Shown: positions 50,545 through 59,635 of the stretch, in pieces
Layout of the letters: every line of letters starts with the position of its first letter
Numbering within the stretch: the first letter of the stretch is position 1
NCBI RefSeq assembly: GCF_900090275.1
Contig: NZ_LT607755.1
Location: 6,882,001 to 6,946,000, forward strand
From: Micromonospora zamorensis
GTDB lineage: Bacteria; Actinomycetota; Actinomycetes; Mycobacteriales; Micromonosporaceae
Length of the DNA stretch: 64,000 nt
Direction: 5' to 3'
Notes under the pieces: model-generated
Databases searched by the model: none
The model's input: the letters and a program-made list of their open reading frames with translations, nothing else
What the model was told of the DNA's origin: nothing
Program-made: the position numbers and the translations under genes

Positions 50545-52169
50545 GCGACGACTGCGAGCGGGAGGTGTTCACCCGGGTCCTCGACGCCCTGCTGCGCGAG
50601 GATCACCTCGGTCTGCTCAGCACCGGCCGACCGGACGGGCCCGACTGGTGGCAGGCACCGCACCCCGCCGGCCTGTTGCGGATCCCGGTCCGGGCGGACG
50701 GGTTCCAGCAGGCCCTGCGCAGCGCCGCACCGATGATGCTGCTGCTCGACAGCGGCGGCGACACCCACCGCACGGACACGGTGGAAGGCCTGCTCAGGTT
50801 GCTCACCCCGCAGGGCAACGCCGAGGCCGAGGCCGGCTGGCGGGACTTCGGCGTCGAGTGCCGCGCCGACCTGCGCGCCCGGCGGCTCGCGGCCCGACAC
50901 CGCTCGCGGGTGCTCGCCGAGGTCGCCGCCGAACGCGCCACCACCCCCACGGGACTGCCGGCGGCGCTCCTGGACGACGTACTCGCCGCCCACCTCGGCC
51001 ACCCGGTCTACCCCACCGACCGGTGCCGGCACGGTCTCGGAGACGACGACCTTCTCCGGTACGCCCCGGAGCACGCCCCGCGTTTCGCGCTGCGCTGGTA
51101 CACCGTCCCTGCCGAGGACGTCCAGCTCACCGGCGAACTCCCGTCCTGGTGGCCACGGGCACGGCGGCCGGACCACCTGTTGCTGCCGGCGCACCCGATC
51201 ACCGCTGAGCGCGACGCGTTACCGGTGACGGACCTGCCGGCGATCACCGTACGGCCCACCCTCTCCATGCGGACGGTGGCGCTCGACGATCACCCGTACC
51301 TGCACCTCAAGCTGCCGCTGCCGACCGCGAGCCTCGGCGCCCGCAACCGGCGCACGCTGCACCCCGGCTCGCTCGCCGACGGCGCGGCCGTCGCCGCGCT
51401 GCTTGACCGGATCGCCAACGCCGAACCAACCTTCGCCGGGCGGATCCGGCACGTCGACGAGAGCACCTGGGCGCACGTCGGCGGCGACGAGCGGCGCAGC
51501 TTCCTGCTGCGCCGATTCCCGGGTGATCTGGCCGGCGTCCACGTGGTGCCGGTCGCGGCCCTGGCCGCACCCGACCCGGTCGCGGCAACGGTCCTCGAAC
51601 GGATCAGCCCCGAGCGGCCCGGGGCGCTGCTGGAGTCCTATTTGGACCTGTTGCTCGACTGGCACGTCTTCCTCTGGCTCCGCCACGGGATCGCGCTGGA
51701 GGCGCATCCGCAGAACATCCACCTGCTGGTGCACCCCGACGGCACTGTCGGCCTGCTCTACAAGGACAACGACGGGGCCCGCCTCGACCCGCGGCACGGC
51801 GGCCCGGGTGGGCTCACCCTCGACGACGACCGGATGTGGGCGCGCGACCCGCAGGAGCTGGCCGACGTGTTCATCACCATCACGCTGCACCTGGCCGCCG
51901 CCGCACCCCTGGTCGCGCTGGCCGCCCGAGGGCTGCCCGTGCCGTCACCCGCCGAGGCGCTGGCACCCCGGCTCGCCGCCGCCCGCGACCGGTGGGGTGA
52001 CGGGCCAGCGGCACGAACCTTCACCGACCGGGTCCTACGGGCCGGCCACCTGCCCATCAAGGCGATGCTCACCGCCGGCACCCTGCTGCCCAAACAGCGG
52101 CTGGGCTGCACCGACATCAACAAGTACTACCTGCGTACCGGCCCGAACTACCTCCGGGAGACACGATGA
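50541..52169 (+). CDS. NRPS-independent siderophore synthetase (IucA/IucC family), first
   Basis: 542 aa from GTG 50541 (GTGA overlap). Family blocks are LLPAHPITAERDAL, VRPTLSMRTVAL, YLHLKLPLPTASLGARNRRTL, the ATP site DESTWAHVGGDERRSFLLRRFP, and ALEAHPQNIHLLVHPDGTVGLLYKDNDGARL. C-terminal FHUF-like residues include LLPKQRLGCTDINKYYL. NIS synthetases adenylate a carboxylate such as citrate and condense it with an amine or alcohol. The RNRRTL-type motif differs from the second enzyme, so the two should use different substrates. Confidence 0.93.
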   Translation: MSDDCEREVFTRVLDALLREDHLGLLSTGRPDGPDWWQAPHPAGLLRIPVRADGFQQALRSAAPMMLLLDSGGDTHRTDTVEGLLRLLTPQGNAEAEAGWRDFGVECRADLRARRLAARHRSRVLAEVAAERATTPTGLPAALLDDVLAAHLGHPVYPTDRCRHGLGDDDLLRYAPEHAPRFALRWYTVPAEDVQLTGELPSWWPRARRPDHLLLPAHPITAERDALPVTDLPAITVRPTLSMRTVALDDHPYLHLKLPLPTASLGARNRRTLHPGSLADGAAVAALLDRIANAEPTFAGRIRHVDESTWAHVGGDERRSFLLRRFPGDLAGVHVVPVAALAAPDPVAATVLERISPERPGALLESYLDLLLDWHVFLWLRHGIALEAHPQNIHLLVHPDGTVGLLYKDNDGARLDPRHGGPGGLTLDDDRMWARDPQELADVFITITLHLAAAAPLVALAARGLPVPSPAEALAPRLAAARDRWGDGPAARTFTDRVLRAGHLPIKAMLTAGTLLPKQRLGCTDINKYYLRTGPNYLRETR

Positions 52170-53764
52170 CGAGCGCCCAGTTGCGCTCCCGCCCGGCCAC
52201 CGAGACCGGTCAGCTCGCCGACCTGGCCACCGCCCACGCCGTCTTCGGTTGCCTGGTCCGCGAACTCACCCCGCCGGACGGCGGCCCGAGCGTGGTCGAC
52301 GGTGCCGGGCATCTGCTGCTGCGGCACCTCGGCGTCACGGTGCGCTGCGGTGTGGCGCGACACTCGCCGCTCGGGGCGCACCGCTACACCGGTCCGGTGC
52401 AGCGGCGTACCGACAACGGACGGTGGGTCGACCTGGACGCGGACGGGCTCGCCAGCCTGGTCGCGGCCGAACTCACCACCCGCACCGGCCTGGCCAACGA
52501 CGAGTTCGTCGAGCAGGTCCAGGCCAGCCGGGACACCGTGGCCCGGCTGCTGGCCGACCGGCCGACCGAGAACCCGGAGCCCACCGGCGAACCGGCCATC
52601 GACGCGTACGTCGACTCCGAACAGTCACTCGTCTTCGGCCACCCGCACCACCCCACCCCGAAGTGGCGCAGCGGTGACCCGGAGAGCTGGCGGGCGTACG
52701 CCCCGGAGCTGCGCACGTCGTTCCGGATGCACTGGCTCGCCGTACCCGATGACCTGGTCGCCGGCGCCGGTCCGTTCGACGCGCTCGTGGCCGCCCTCGA
52801 CCCGCCCCGGCCCCCGCGAGGGCACCGCGTCCTGCCGGTGCATCCCTGGCAGCTGTCACTGATCCCGCCGACGCACCCCCGCTTGCGGGACCTGGGGGAG
52901 GCCGGCGTGCCGGTGCGGCCCACGGCGAGCGTCCGCACCCTCTATGCCCCGGCGGCCGACCTGTTCGTCAAGACCAGCCTGCACGTACGGATCACCAACT
53001 GCCTGCGCAAGAACGCCCGCTACGAGCTCACCGGCGCGGTGGCCCTGACCGACCTGCTGGCGCGGGTGCCGATGCCGGAAGGGGTCGGGCTGCTCACCGA
53101 ACCCGCCTACCGCACTGTCGACGTTCCCGGCCCGGACGAGGCGTACGGGACGATCCTGCGCAGCGGCCTGCGCCCGCACCTGCGCCCGGGCGACACCCCG
53201 ATGCTCGCGGCGGCGCTGGCCGCCACACCACTGGTGATACCCGACCCGGTGGCCTGGTGGCGGGCGTACGTCGGGCTGCTGGTGCCGGCGGTGCTGCGCT
53301 GCTGGCTCAGCCACGGCGTCGTGCACGAGGCACACCTGCAGAACGTTGTCGTCGTGCTCGACCGCGACCGTCGCCCGGTACGCATGCTGCTGCGCGACCT
53401 GGAGGGGGTGAAACTCGACGCCGAGCGTTGGGCGACCTGGCCGGAGGGGGTCCCCGCGCAGGTCCGCTACGGCCCCCTGGACGCCCGGCGCCGGATCGTC
53501 TACTGCCTGTTCGTCAATCACCTCGGTGGTATCTGCGGGGCGCTCGCCGACGCGCGACCGGGAATCGAACGGCGGCTGTGGCAGGAGCTGCGGGCCGTCG
53601 TGGAGGCGGTCGCCGCCGACCTGGACGACCCGCCCGAGCTGCGCGCGCTGCTGAACGGTGAGCCGCTGCTGGCCAAGGCGAACCTGCTGGTCCGGTGGCG
53701 GCGCGACGCGGACCGGGCCGCGCCGTTCGTGCCGGTGCCCAACCCGTTGGGCGGGTCACTGTGA
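52166..53764 (+). CDS. NRPS-independent siderophore synthetase (IucA/IucC family), second (AcsD-like)
   Basis: 532 aa from ATG 52166 (ATGA overlap). Seen: DSEQSLVFGHPHHPTPKWR (the conserved GHPxHPxxK substrate/ATP motif), VLPVHPWQL, TASVRTLYAP, VKTSLHVRITNCLRKNARYELTGAVALTDLL, and the late VHEAHLQNVVVVLDRDRRPVRMLLRDLEGVKL. It resembles citrate-desymmetrising enzymes such as AcsD. Together with the first synthetase it should build a carboxylate-type siderophore backbone. Confidence 0.94.
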   Translation: MTSAQLRSRPATETGQLADLATAHAVFGCLVRELTPPDGGPSVVDGAGHLLLRHLGVTVRCGVARHSPLGAHRYTGPVQRRTDNGRWVDLDADGLASLVAAELTTRTGLANDEFVEQVQASRDTVARLLADRPTENPEPTGEPAIDAYVDSEQSLVFGHPHHPTPKWRSGDPESWRAYAPELRTSFRMHWLAVPDDLVAGAGPFDALVAALDPPRPPRGHRVLPVHPWQLSLIPPTHPRLRDLGEAGVPVRPTASVRTLYAPAADLFVKTSLHVRITNCLRKNARYELTGAVALTDLLARVPMPEGVGLLTEPAYRTVDVPGPDEAYGTILRSGLRPHLRPGDTPMLAAALAATPLVIPDPVAWWRAYVGLLVPAVLRCWLSHGVVHEAHLQNVVVVLDRDRRPVRMLLRDLEGVKLDAERWATWPEGVPAQVRYGPLDARRRIVYCLFVNHLGGICGALADARPGIERRLWQELRAVVEAVAADLDDPPELRALLNGEPLLAKANLLVRWRRDADRAAPFVPVPNPLGGSL

Positions 53765-54906
53765 CGCGGCCCGTCTACGTCCACGACCTCGACGCGCTGG
53801 CCACGCAGGCCCGGGCCATCCGGGCGGCGCTGCCCCAGCCGGTGGAGCTGCTCTACGCGGTCAAGGCCAACCCGGACCCCGGTGTGCTGCGCACCCTTGC
53901 CCCGGCCGTCGACGGGTTCGAGGCCGCGAGCCGTGGTGAGCTGCGCAGACTGGCCGAGGTTCTGCCGGGGCGGCCCCCCGCCGCGTACGCCGGGCCGGGC
54001 AAGACCGACGCGGACCTCGCCGCGGCCCTCGCCGCCGGGGTGCACCGCATCCACGTCGAATCGCCCGCCGAGCTTCGGCGACTCGGCGCGCTGGCCACCG
54101 CCTCGGGCACCTCGGCCCAGGTGCTGCTGCGGGTGAACCTGCCGGTCGAGGCGCCCGGCGCGAGCCTGGTCATGGGCGGCGGGCCCAGCCCGTTCGGCAT
54201 GGACCCGGCGGACGCGGTCGAGTGCGCCCGCAGACCACCCACCGGCATCGACGTACGCGGAATCCACGCCCACCTGGCCAGCGGGCTGGACGCCCCTCTC
54301 GCCGGTGCGGTCGCCGCCGCCGTGGTCGAGTGGGCGGTCACCGAGGTCGGTGCCGCCGAGGTCGACGTCGGCGGAGGCATGGCCGTCGACTACACCGACC
54401 CGGCGGCGCGATTCGACTGGGTCGGCTACGGCCGGGCACTGGCGGACGTCCTCGACGCGTACCCGGGGGTGCGGCTGCGCATCGAGCCGGGCCGGTCGGT
54501 CACCGCCTACTGCGGGGCGTACCTCACCGAGGTCATCGACGTGAAGCGCTCCTACGGCGAGTGGTTCGTGGTGGTGGCCGGGGGCACCCACCACCTGCGT
54601 ACACCGGCGGCGAAGGGGCACGCGCAGCCCTTCCGCGTACACCGGCGGCGCGGCGTCGAGGGCGTGCGTACCGACGGGGGACCGGTCACCGTGGTCGGCC
54701 AGCTCTGCACCCCCAAGGACGTGCTGTCCCGGTCGGCCACCGCCGGGCCGATCGGCGTTGGTGACGTGCTGGCCTTCGCCATGGCCGGGGCGTACGCCTG
54801 GAACATCAGCCACCGCGACTTCCTGCTGCACGAGCCCCCGCTGTTCATGAACGGTGACCCGCAGGAGGTGGCCGCCGAATGGGCGGCCCGACCATCCAGG
54901 ACGTGA
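53761..54906 (+). CDS. PLP-dependent decarboxylase of siderophore biosynthesis (type III, PvsE/SbnH-like)
   Basis: 381 aa from GTG 53761 (GTGA overlap). It has the alanine-racemase-type barrel of diaminopimelate/ornithine decarboxylases: LLYAVKANPDP with PLP-binding Lys35, GFEAASRGELRRLAEV, HAHLASGLDAPL, VDVGGGMAVDY, IEPGRSVTAYCG, the catalytic Cys316 in GQLCTPKDVL, and GAYAWNISHRDFLLHEPP. It would turn an amino acid or its citryl conjugate into the amine moiety, as PvsE and SbnH do in vibrioferrin and staphyloferrin B. Last gene of the synthesis operon. Confidence 0.92.
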   Translation: MTRPVYVHDLDALATQARAIRAALPQPVELLYAVKANPDPGVLRTLAPAVDGFEAASRGELRRLAEVLPGRPPAAYAGPGKTDADLAAALAAGVHRIHVESPAELRRLGALATASGTSAQVLLRVNLPVEAPGASLVMGGGPSPFGMDPADAVECARRPPTGIDVRGIHAHLASGLDAPLAGAVAAAVVEWAVTEVGAAEVDVGGGMAVDYTDPAARFDWVGYGRALADVLDAYPGVRLRIEPGRSVTAYCGAYLTEVIDVKRSYGEWFVVVAGGTHHLRTPAAKGHAQPFRVHRRRGVEGVRTDGGPVTVVGQLCTPKDVLSRSATAGPIGVGDVLAFAMAGAYAWNISHRDFLLHEPPLFMNGDPQEVAAEWAARPSRT

Positions 54907-55012
54907 TCCAGGCCCAGGCGAACGAGCGATCGGCAGGGTTTTCTGGCACGGTGGGTCCAGCGCGGCGCAGTGTCGCCGAGCCACCAGCTGCACCATATCG
55001 AGAGGGCGTTAC

Positions 55013-55360
55013 GTGGACTTCACGCTGTCGACGCGGCAGGGGCGGATCGGCACGGTGGTCGAGGTCGCCGGTGACGTGGACATGAGCACCGCACCGGAGT
55101 TGCGTGACCGGTTGAGTCAGGCGGTGGAGGACGACGCCCGGGTGGTGGTGGACCTGACCGACGTCGGGTTCATGGACTCCAGTGGCCTGGGGGTGCTGGT
55201 GGTCGCCCACAAGGACCTGCGTGCGCGGAACGGCTGGCTCGCCCTGGCGGGGGTCGGCCGCTCGGTGCGTACGGTGTTGTCGATCACCTCGGTGGATCGG
55301 GTCATCGGAATCTTCGACACCGTGCAGGATGCCGAGGAGGCGTCACCGGCGGCGTCATGA
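55013..55360 (+). CDS. STAS-domain anti-sigma factor antagonist
   Basis: 115 aa from GTG 55013, after AGAGGGCG; longer in-frame starts would add low-quality sequence. The STAS fold is clear: VVEVAGDVDMSTAPELRDRLSQAV, VVVDLTDVGFMDSSGLGVLVVAHKDLRARNGWLAL. DSSGLG contains the phosphorylatable Ser (about residue 56). Such proteins bind anti-sigma kinases and are recycled by PP2C phosphatases; the gene ending 6 nt away on the other strand encodes one. Confidence 0.93.
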   Translation: MDFTLSTRQGRIGTVVEVAGDVDMSTAPELRDRLSQAVEDDARVVVDLTDVGFMDSSGLGVLVVAHKDLRARNGWLALAGVGRSVRTVLSITSVDRVIGIFDTVQDAEEASPAAS

Positions 55361-55365
55361 CCGCC

Positions 55366-56613
55366 TCACTGCGGGTGAGGGCTGGCACGGGCGGTGTCAG
55401 CGCCAGCGGTGCTTGATCGCAGCCCGTGGCCGCCGTACCAGTCGATGATGAGCAGTGTGGCGTCGTCGGCCAGAACCGGCCCGGCGGCCGCCAGCACCGC
55501 GTCGGACAGCGCCCGGACCGCCTCGCGCGGATGCAGATGGGCGATGCCGAGCAGAGCGGCGGGCAGATCCAACGTGGCGGCGTTGCGTTCGCGCACTCCG
55601 TCGGTGACGACGACCAGCCGGTCACCGGGCAGCAGGGTGATCGTCTCGCTGCGGTAGCCCTCGTCGGCGAACATGCCCAGCGGGAAGTTGGCGGGCAGTT
55701 CGAGCGTCTCAGCCCGGCCCTCGCGGACCAGTGTCGGTGGGACGTGCCCGGCGTTGAGCAGCTCACAGCGCCCGGTCGCCAGGTCGATGCGGCCGAGCAC
55801 GGCGGTCACGTAGGCGCCGCGTACGTTGGCGTGCTCCGCGAGGGCCCGGTTGGCTTCCTCGGCCTGGGCGACGAGGTTGTCGCCGCGCCGGCGAGTGTTG
55901 CGCAGGCTGCCCACACCGAGCGTGGCGGTCAGCGCGCTGGCCACGCCGTGGCCCATCGCGTCGGTGACGCCGACGTGCAGCACGTCGCGGGCCACGCTGT
56001 AGTCGAAGGTGTCCCCGCCGACGCTCGCAGCGGGTTCCAGCCAGCCCGAGAGGGCGAACGCTCCGGCCTCGCAGGTGAACGAGGCCGGCAGCAGGCGGCG
56101 TTGGATCTCGGCGGAGAGGGTGAACGGGGTGCTGCGCTGCCCCCATTCGAACAGGTCGGTGTGCCGGCGGTTGGCGATGACCACGAATCCCAGCGCGTGC
56201 GCAGTGCGGGCGATCCGCGCGAGCACGGCCACGTCCGGCTCGTCCAGCAGGTCGATCTCCAGCAGGCCGATGGTCTCGCCGCGTTCGGTGACGGGTGCGA
56301 GCACCCTGCACCTTCCGTCGCCGTGGAGCAGCTGGACGGTCTGCTGGCGCAGCGCCTGCTCGTAGGGCCCGCCGTCGAAGGGGAGGACCTCGGCGGCCTC
56401 CTCGCCCTGATGACGGCCGGGGTGGCCGGTGGCTGTCTGGTGGGTCAGCCGGACCAGCGCCCGGCCGCTGAGATCGGCGATGAGCAGCGAGACGCTGAGC
56501 GCGTTCAACGACTTGGCGATGGTGCCGGTAACCGCTTCGACGGCCTCGACCGGCGCGGCTTCCTCGGCCGCCTGCAACATCCCGGTCAGCACGCCCTCCT
56601 CGTTGTCCTCCAC
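55366..56613 (-). CDS. SpoIIE/PP2C-type phosphatase with GAF-like sensor
   Basis: 415 aa from GTG 56613. A GAF-like region (~30-140, SLLIADLSGRALVRLTHQ...VLAPVTERGETIGLLEIDLL) is followed by a PP2C domain: GWLEPAASVGGDTFDYSV, GVTDAMGHGVASALTATLGVGSLRNTRRRG, LLNAGHVPPTLVREG, DRLVVVTDGVRERN, and ADDATLLIIDWYG. Its convergent pairing with the STAS gene suggests a partner-switching module. It is a paralogue of the protein at 38.7 kb, with which it shares architecture. Confidence 0.92.
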   Translation of the reverse strand: MEDNEEGVLTGMLQAAEEAAPVEAVEAVTGTIAKSLNALSVSLLIADLSGRALVRLTHQTATGHPGRHQGEEAAEVLPFDGGPYEQALRQQTVQLLHGDGRCRVLAPVTERGETIGLLEIDLLDEPDVAVLARIARTAHALGFVVIANRRHTDLFEWGQRSTPFTLSAEIQRRLLPASFTCEAGAFALSGWLEPAASVGGDTFDYSVARDVLHVGVTDAMGHGVASALTATLGVGSLRNTRRRGDNLVAQAEEANRALAEHANVRGAYVTAVLGRIDLATGRCELLNAGHVPPTLVREGRAETLELPANFPLGMFADEGYRSETITLLPGDRLVVVTDGVRERNAATLDLPAALLGIAHLHPREAVRALSDAVLAAAGPVLADDATLLIIDWYGGHGLRSSTAGADTARASPHPQ

Positions 56614-56754
56614 GGGTTGAGCATAGGCACCTACCGTCCCGGTGTTTCGGCGCGGACGGCTGGGCCTTCCCGGTGAGCAGGTAGTCGTGGCGCTGCGGAG
56701 CGGGCGGCCCGACTGCCTGGGTCGTGACCCGGAGAGGCGCGAACGCTTCAGGAT

Positions 56755-56766
56755 GTTATCGATAAC
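56755..56766. promoter_or_regulatory. 12-bp palindrome GTTATCGATAAC, candidate LacI-type operator
   Basis: A perfect palindrome with a central CG in an AT-rich island about 185 nt upstream of the secreted esterase. Palindromes with central CG are usual for LacI-family regulators, which often control plant-polymer hydrolases in actinomycetes. The rest of the 337-bp gap (56614-56950) shows only the ribosome-binding site AAGGAG near 56938. Confidence 0.5.
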
Positions 56767-56950
56767 CTGCTATCTTTCACCCGGGAGTGAAGGGCACGCT
56801 CCCGGTCACCGCAGCCAGCCGCGAAGACGTGCCGCCGCACGTCCCCTCCCGCCGGCCCCAGGTCGGTGACCCGTCCGGGCACCCCAGTCGATGCCAGGCG
56901 ACCGCATTCCGTCGCCGGCCGACACGGCCCTACGGCAAGGAGCCCACGCA

Positions 56951-58255
56951 ATGCTGAAACGTAGGTATCTCCTCCCATCCATCATGGCCGCGGCACTTCT
57001 CCTCGCGGCCACCGCCGGTGGCGCACTGAGCGGCGGCTTCGGTGCGACAGCTGTCGCCGCCACCAACGGCACCCTCGCGGCCACCGCCGGCTGCGGCAAG
57101 GCCCCCACCCTGACCAACGGAACGCGCACGATCCAGAGCAGCGGACAGAGCCGCACCTACAACCTGCGGATCCCGGACGGGTACGACCGGAACCACCCCT
57201 ACCGACTGATCTTCGGGTTCCACTGGTTGAACGGCTCGGCCAACAACGTCACCTCGGCCGGTTACTACGGGCTTCAGCCGCTGTCGAACAACAGCACGAT
57301 CTTCGTCGCGCCGCAGGGCCTCAACGCCGGCTGGGCCAACACCAACGGTCGGGACCTGACCCTCTTCGACGACATCTCCCGACAGATCGAGAACGACCTC
57401 TGCGTCGACACGACCCAGCGCTTCGCGCTGGGCTGGAGCTACGGCGGGGCCATGAGCTACGCGGTGGCCTGCGCCCGGCCCACCGTCATCCGCGCGGTCA
57501 CCGTCCTGTCCGGCGCCAACCTCAGCGGATGCAACGGCGGCACCCAACCCGTCGCCTACTTCGGCATCCACGGCACCTTCGACAGCGTGCTGAACATCTC
57601 GCAGGGTCGGCAACTGCGCGACACGTTCGTCCGCAACAACGGCTGCACCGCGCAGAGCCCGCGCGAGCCGAGCCGAGGCAGCCTCACCCACATCACCACC
57701 GCGTACGCCGGATGTCGAGCCGGCTACCCGGTGCAGTGGGCGGCGTTCGACGGTGACCACACCCCCAGCCCCGTCGACGGGTCCGGCAGCCCGAACGACT
57801 CCCGGACGTGGACCTCGGGTGAGATCTGGCGGTTCTTCAGTCAGTTCGAGTCGACCACGCCACCCACCACTCCGCCACCCACCACTCCGCCGCCGACGAC
57901 CCCGCCCCCGACCACTCCGCCACCCACCACTCCGCCACCGACCGGCGAACCGGGCACCTGCGCCGCCACCTACCGGGCGGTCAACAGTTGGCCCGGTGGC
58001 TTCCAGGGCGAGGTGACGGTGGCCAACCCCACGGCCACGACACTCAACGGCTGGACCGTGGGCCTGACCCTGGCCGGCGGCCAGGCCATCAGCAGCCTGT
58101 GGAGCGGCACCAACACGGGCACCACCGGTAGCGTCACCGTGCGGAACGCCGCCTACAACGGCACGTTGGGCGCGAACGCCTCGACCACGTTCGGGTTCAC
58201 CGCCACCGGCGACGGCGCCACCCCACCGAGCAACGTCACCTGCACCAGTCCCTGA
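56951..58255 (+). CDS. Secreted alpha/beta-hydrolase esterase (CE1/feruloyl-esterase or depolymerase type) with CBM2
   Basis: 434 aa from ATG 56951. Signal peptide (KRRYLLPSIMAAALLLAATAG) then an esterase domain (~50-300): RTYNLRIPDGYDRNHPYRLIFGFHW, the nucleophile elbow LGWSYGGAMSYA (Ser about 163), and AFDGDHTPSP supplying the likely His. A Pro/Thr linker of repeated PPTTPP units (~303-335) leads to a C-terminal CBM2 (~337-434) with conserved Cys near both ends (GTCAATYRAVNSWPGGFQ...NVTCTSP). It probably removes feruloyl or acetyl groups from plant cell-wall xylan while bound to cellulose. A polyhydroxyalkanoate depolymerase is the alternative. Confidence 0.9.
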   Translation: MLKRRYLLPSIMAAALLLAATAGGALSGGFGATAVAATNGTLAATAGCGKAPTLTNGTRTIQSSGQSRTYNLRIPDGYDRNHPYRLIFGFHWLNGSANNVTSAGYYGLQPLSNNSTIFVAPQGLNAGWANTNGRDLTLFDDISRQIENDLCVDTTQRFALGWSYGGAMSYAVACARPTVIRAVTVLSGANLSGCNGGTQPVAYFGIHGTFDSVLNISQGRQLRDTFVRNNGCTAQSPREPSRGSLTHITTAYAGCRAGYPVQWAAFDGDHTPSPVDGSGSPNDSRTWTSGEIWRFFSQFESTTPPTTPPPTTPPPTTPPPTTPPPTTPPPTGEPGTCAATYRAVNSWPGGFQGEVTVANPTATTLNGWTVGLTLAGGQAISSLWSGTNTGTTGSVTVRNAAYNGTLGANASTTFGFTATGDGATPPSNVTCTSP

Positions 58256-58267
58256 GCACGGCAGAAA

Positions 58268-58299
58268 GAGGGCCCGGAGCCAGCTGGCTCCGGGCCCTC
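58268..58299. terminator. Bidirectional terminator, 32-bp perfect palindrome
   Basis: A perfect inverted repeat (16-nt arms meeting at AGCT) between convergent stops at 58255 and 58313. Very stable; serves both the esterase and the peptidase genes. Confidence 0.9.
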
Positions 58300-58312
58300 G
58301 TGACGTCGGTCG

Positions 58313-59542
58313 TCAGCCGTTGTCGATCAGACTGGCGATCTCGTTGTAGATCAGGTGCGCCTTCGCGCCCTGGTTCGACGGGCAACCGCCGAGGTGGTGC
58401 AGGGCGATCACCCGGTGGCTGGCGTTCAGCACCGGCGAACCCGAGTTGCCGCCGGAGGTGTCACAGCTGTAGCTGATGTTGTAGGTGTTGTAGTTCGCGT
58501 TCTTCACCGTGCACGTCGCGCCGTTCTGGGTGTCCTCGTAGATGGACAGTCGCTTCGGGTTGCCGTCGCCATGGCCCGGGACGTACATCCGGGTGCCGGT
58601 GGTGGTGGCGGTCGTCGCCAGGTACAGGGTGCCGAACGACTGGATGTTGGCGAAGTTGTTCACCGAGTACAGGGTGTAGTCCAGCTGGCTGGAGCCGCCG
58701 CTGCTCACTTTGTAGAGGGTGGCGCCGCTGACCTTGGTGCCGGCGCCCGGGTTCGAGCCGCCACAGGTGGCGCACTGGTAGTTGAACTGCATCTCGCTGC
58801 CGCTGACGGCGGACTGCGTCGAGAAGCAGTGCTTGTTCGTCAGCATGCGGTTGGTGTTGCCGACCCGCCAGGTGGTGCACATCCCGCCACCGCTGATCAG
58901 CAGCCGCGCCACCGCCCTGCCCTTGGCGTACTCGTTGGGGTGGCTGCTCTGGTAGCAGACCACGTCGCGCCGGGCGTCGGTGCTGCAGACGGACTGCGTG
59001 GTGAAGTTGTGCTGCTTGATCTCGGTGGCGTCGTAGCCGCGCCAGAACCGGTCGATGGTCGCGGCGCTGGTGCGGGAGGAGCGGCTGCTGTGCACCGTCA
59101 CCACAGCGGTGTCGCCGTCCACCGACATCGCCCAGAAGCCCGGTTGTCCGTCGGTGGTGTAGTCCGCGCCGGTCGCCCGGTTCAGGTGGCGGTCGTACCG
59201 GTAGCTCTCCCGACCGTCGGGGCTCGACACGGTCACGTACTCGCCGTCGGCCAGGCGCAGTGAGCTGAAGTGCACCTTGACGTACGACGCGCCGGGGTGC
59301 CGGATGATCTGCTTCCCGCCCTCCTGTGCGTGTGACAGCGAGCCGTCGATGGTCCGGAGTTCGCCGACCGTGGTGACGCCCTCGGCGGAGAACTGGTCTG
59401 CTTCGGGTGCCCGCTGGGATTGCGGCGCGAGTGGTTGAACCGAGTACGCCTCGGCGGCCGGTACCGACAGCAAGCTCAGCCCGAGTGTGCCGGCGCCGAG
59501 CGCGACGGCCACCGTTCGTAGGCGGCGCAGGGCATGTTTCAT
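58313..59542 (-). CDS. Secreted trypsin-fold serine peptidase (glutamyl/lysyl-endopeptidase-like)
   Basis: 409 aa from ATG 59542 with GGGAGGAGCG before it. Signal peptide (RRLRTVAVALGAGTLGLSLLS...AEA) and a propeptide-like region (~35-190), then a chymotrypsin-fold domain rich in Cys. The catalytic triad is intact: His238 (LTNKHC), Asp288 (LDYTLYS), Ser367 (GGNSGSPVL). Extra Cys pairs (CATCGG, CTVKN, SCDTSGG) point to disulphides as in lysyl endopeptidases. Cleavage specificity cannot be read with certainty. Expected to be exported and self-processed. Confidence 0.9.
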   Translation of the reverse strand: MKHALRRLRTVAVALGAGTLGLSLLSVPAAEAYSVQPLAPQSQRAPEADQFSAEGVTTVGELRTIDGSLSHAQEGGKQIIRHPGASYVKVHFSSLRLADGEYVTVSSPDGRESYRYDRHLNRATGADYTTDGQPGFWAMSVDGDTAVVTVHSSRSSRTSAATIDRFWRGYDATEIKQHNFTTQSVCSTDARRDVVCYQSSHPNEYAKGRAVARLLISGGGMCTTWRVGNTNRMLTNKHCFSTQSAVSGSEMQFNYQCATCGGSNPGAGTKVSGATLYKVSSGGSSQLDYTLYSVNNFANIQSFGTLYLATTATTTGTRMYVPGHGDGNPKRLSIYEDTQNGATCTVKNANYNTYNISYSCDTSGGNSGSPVLNASHRVIALHHLGGCPSNQGAKAHLIYNEIASLIDNG

Positions 59543-59586
59543 CGTCGCTCCTCCCGAAGAACCAGCACCCAGACGTGCTTGCAGCC

Positions 59587-59615
59587 TTCATACCGGATAG
59601 TGAGAAGACATGCAA
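59587..59615 (-). promoter_or_regulatory. Candidate vegetative promoter of the serine peptidase
   Basis: Leftward -35 TTGCAT (59615-59610) and -10 TATGAA (59592-59587) are separated by 17 nt and lie 44 nt upstream of the ATG, in a locally AT-rich stretch. Confidence 0.45.
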
Positions 59616-59635
59616 GATTATCTATCTTTTGATTG

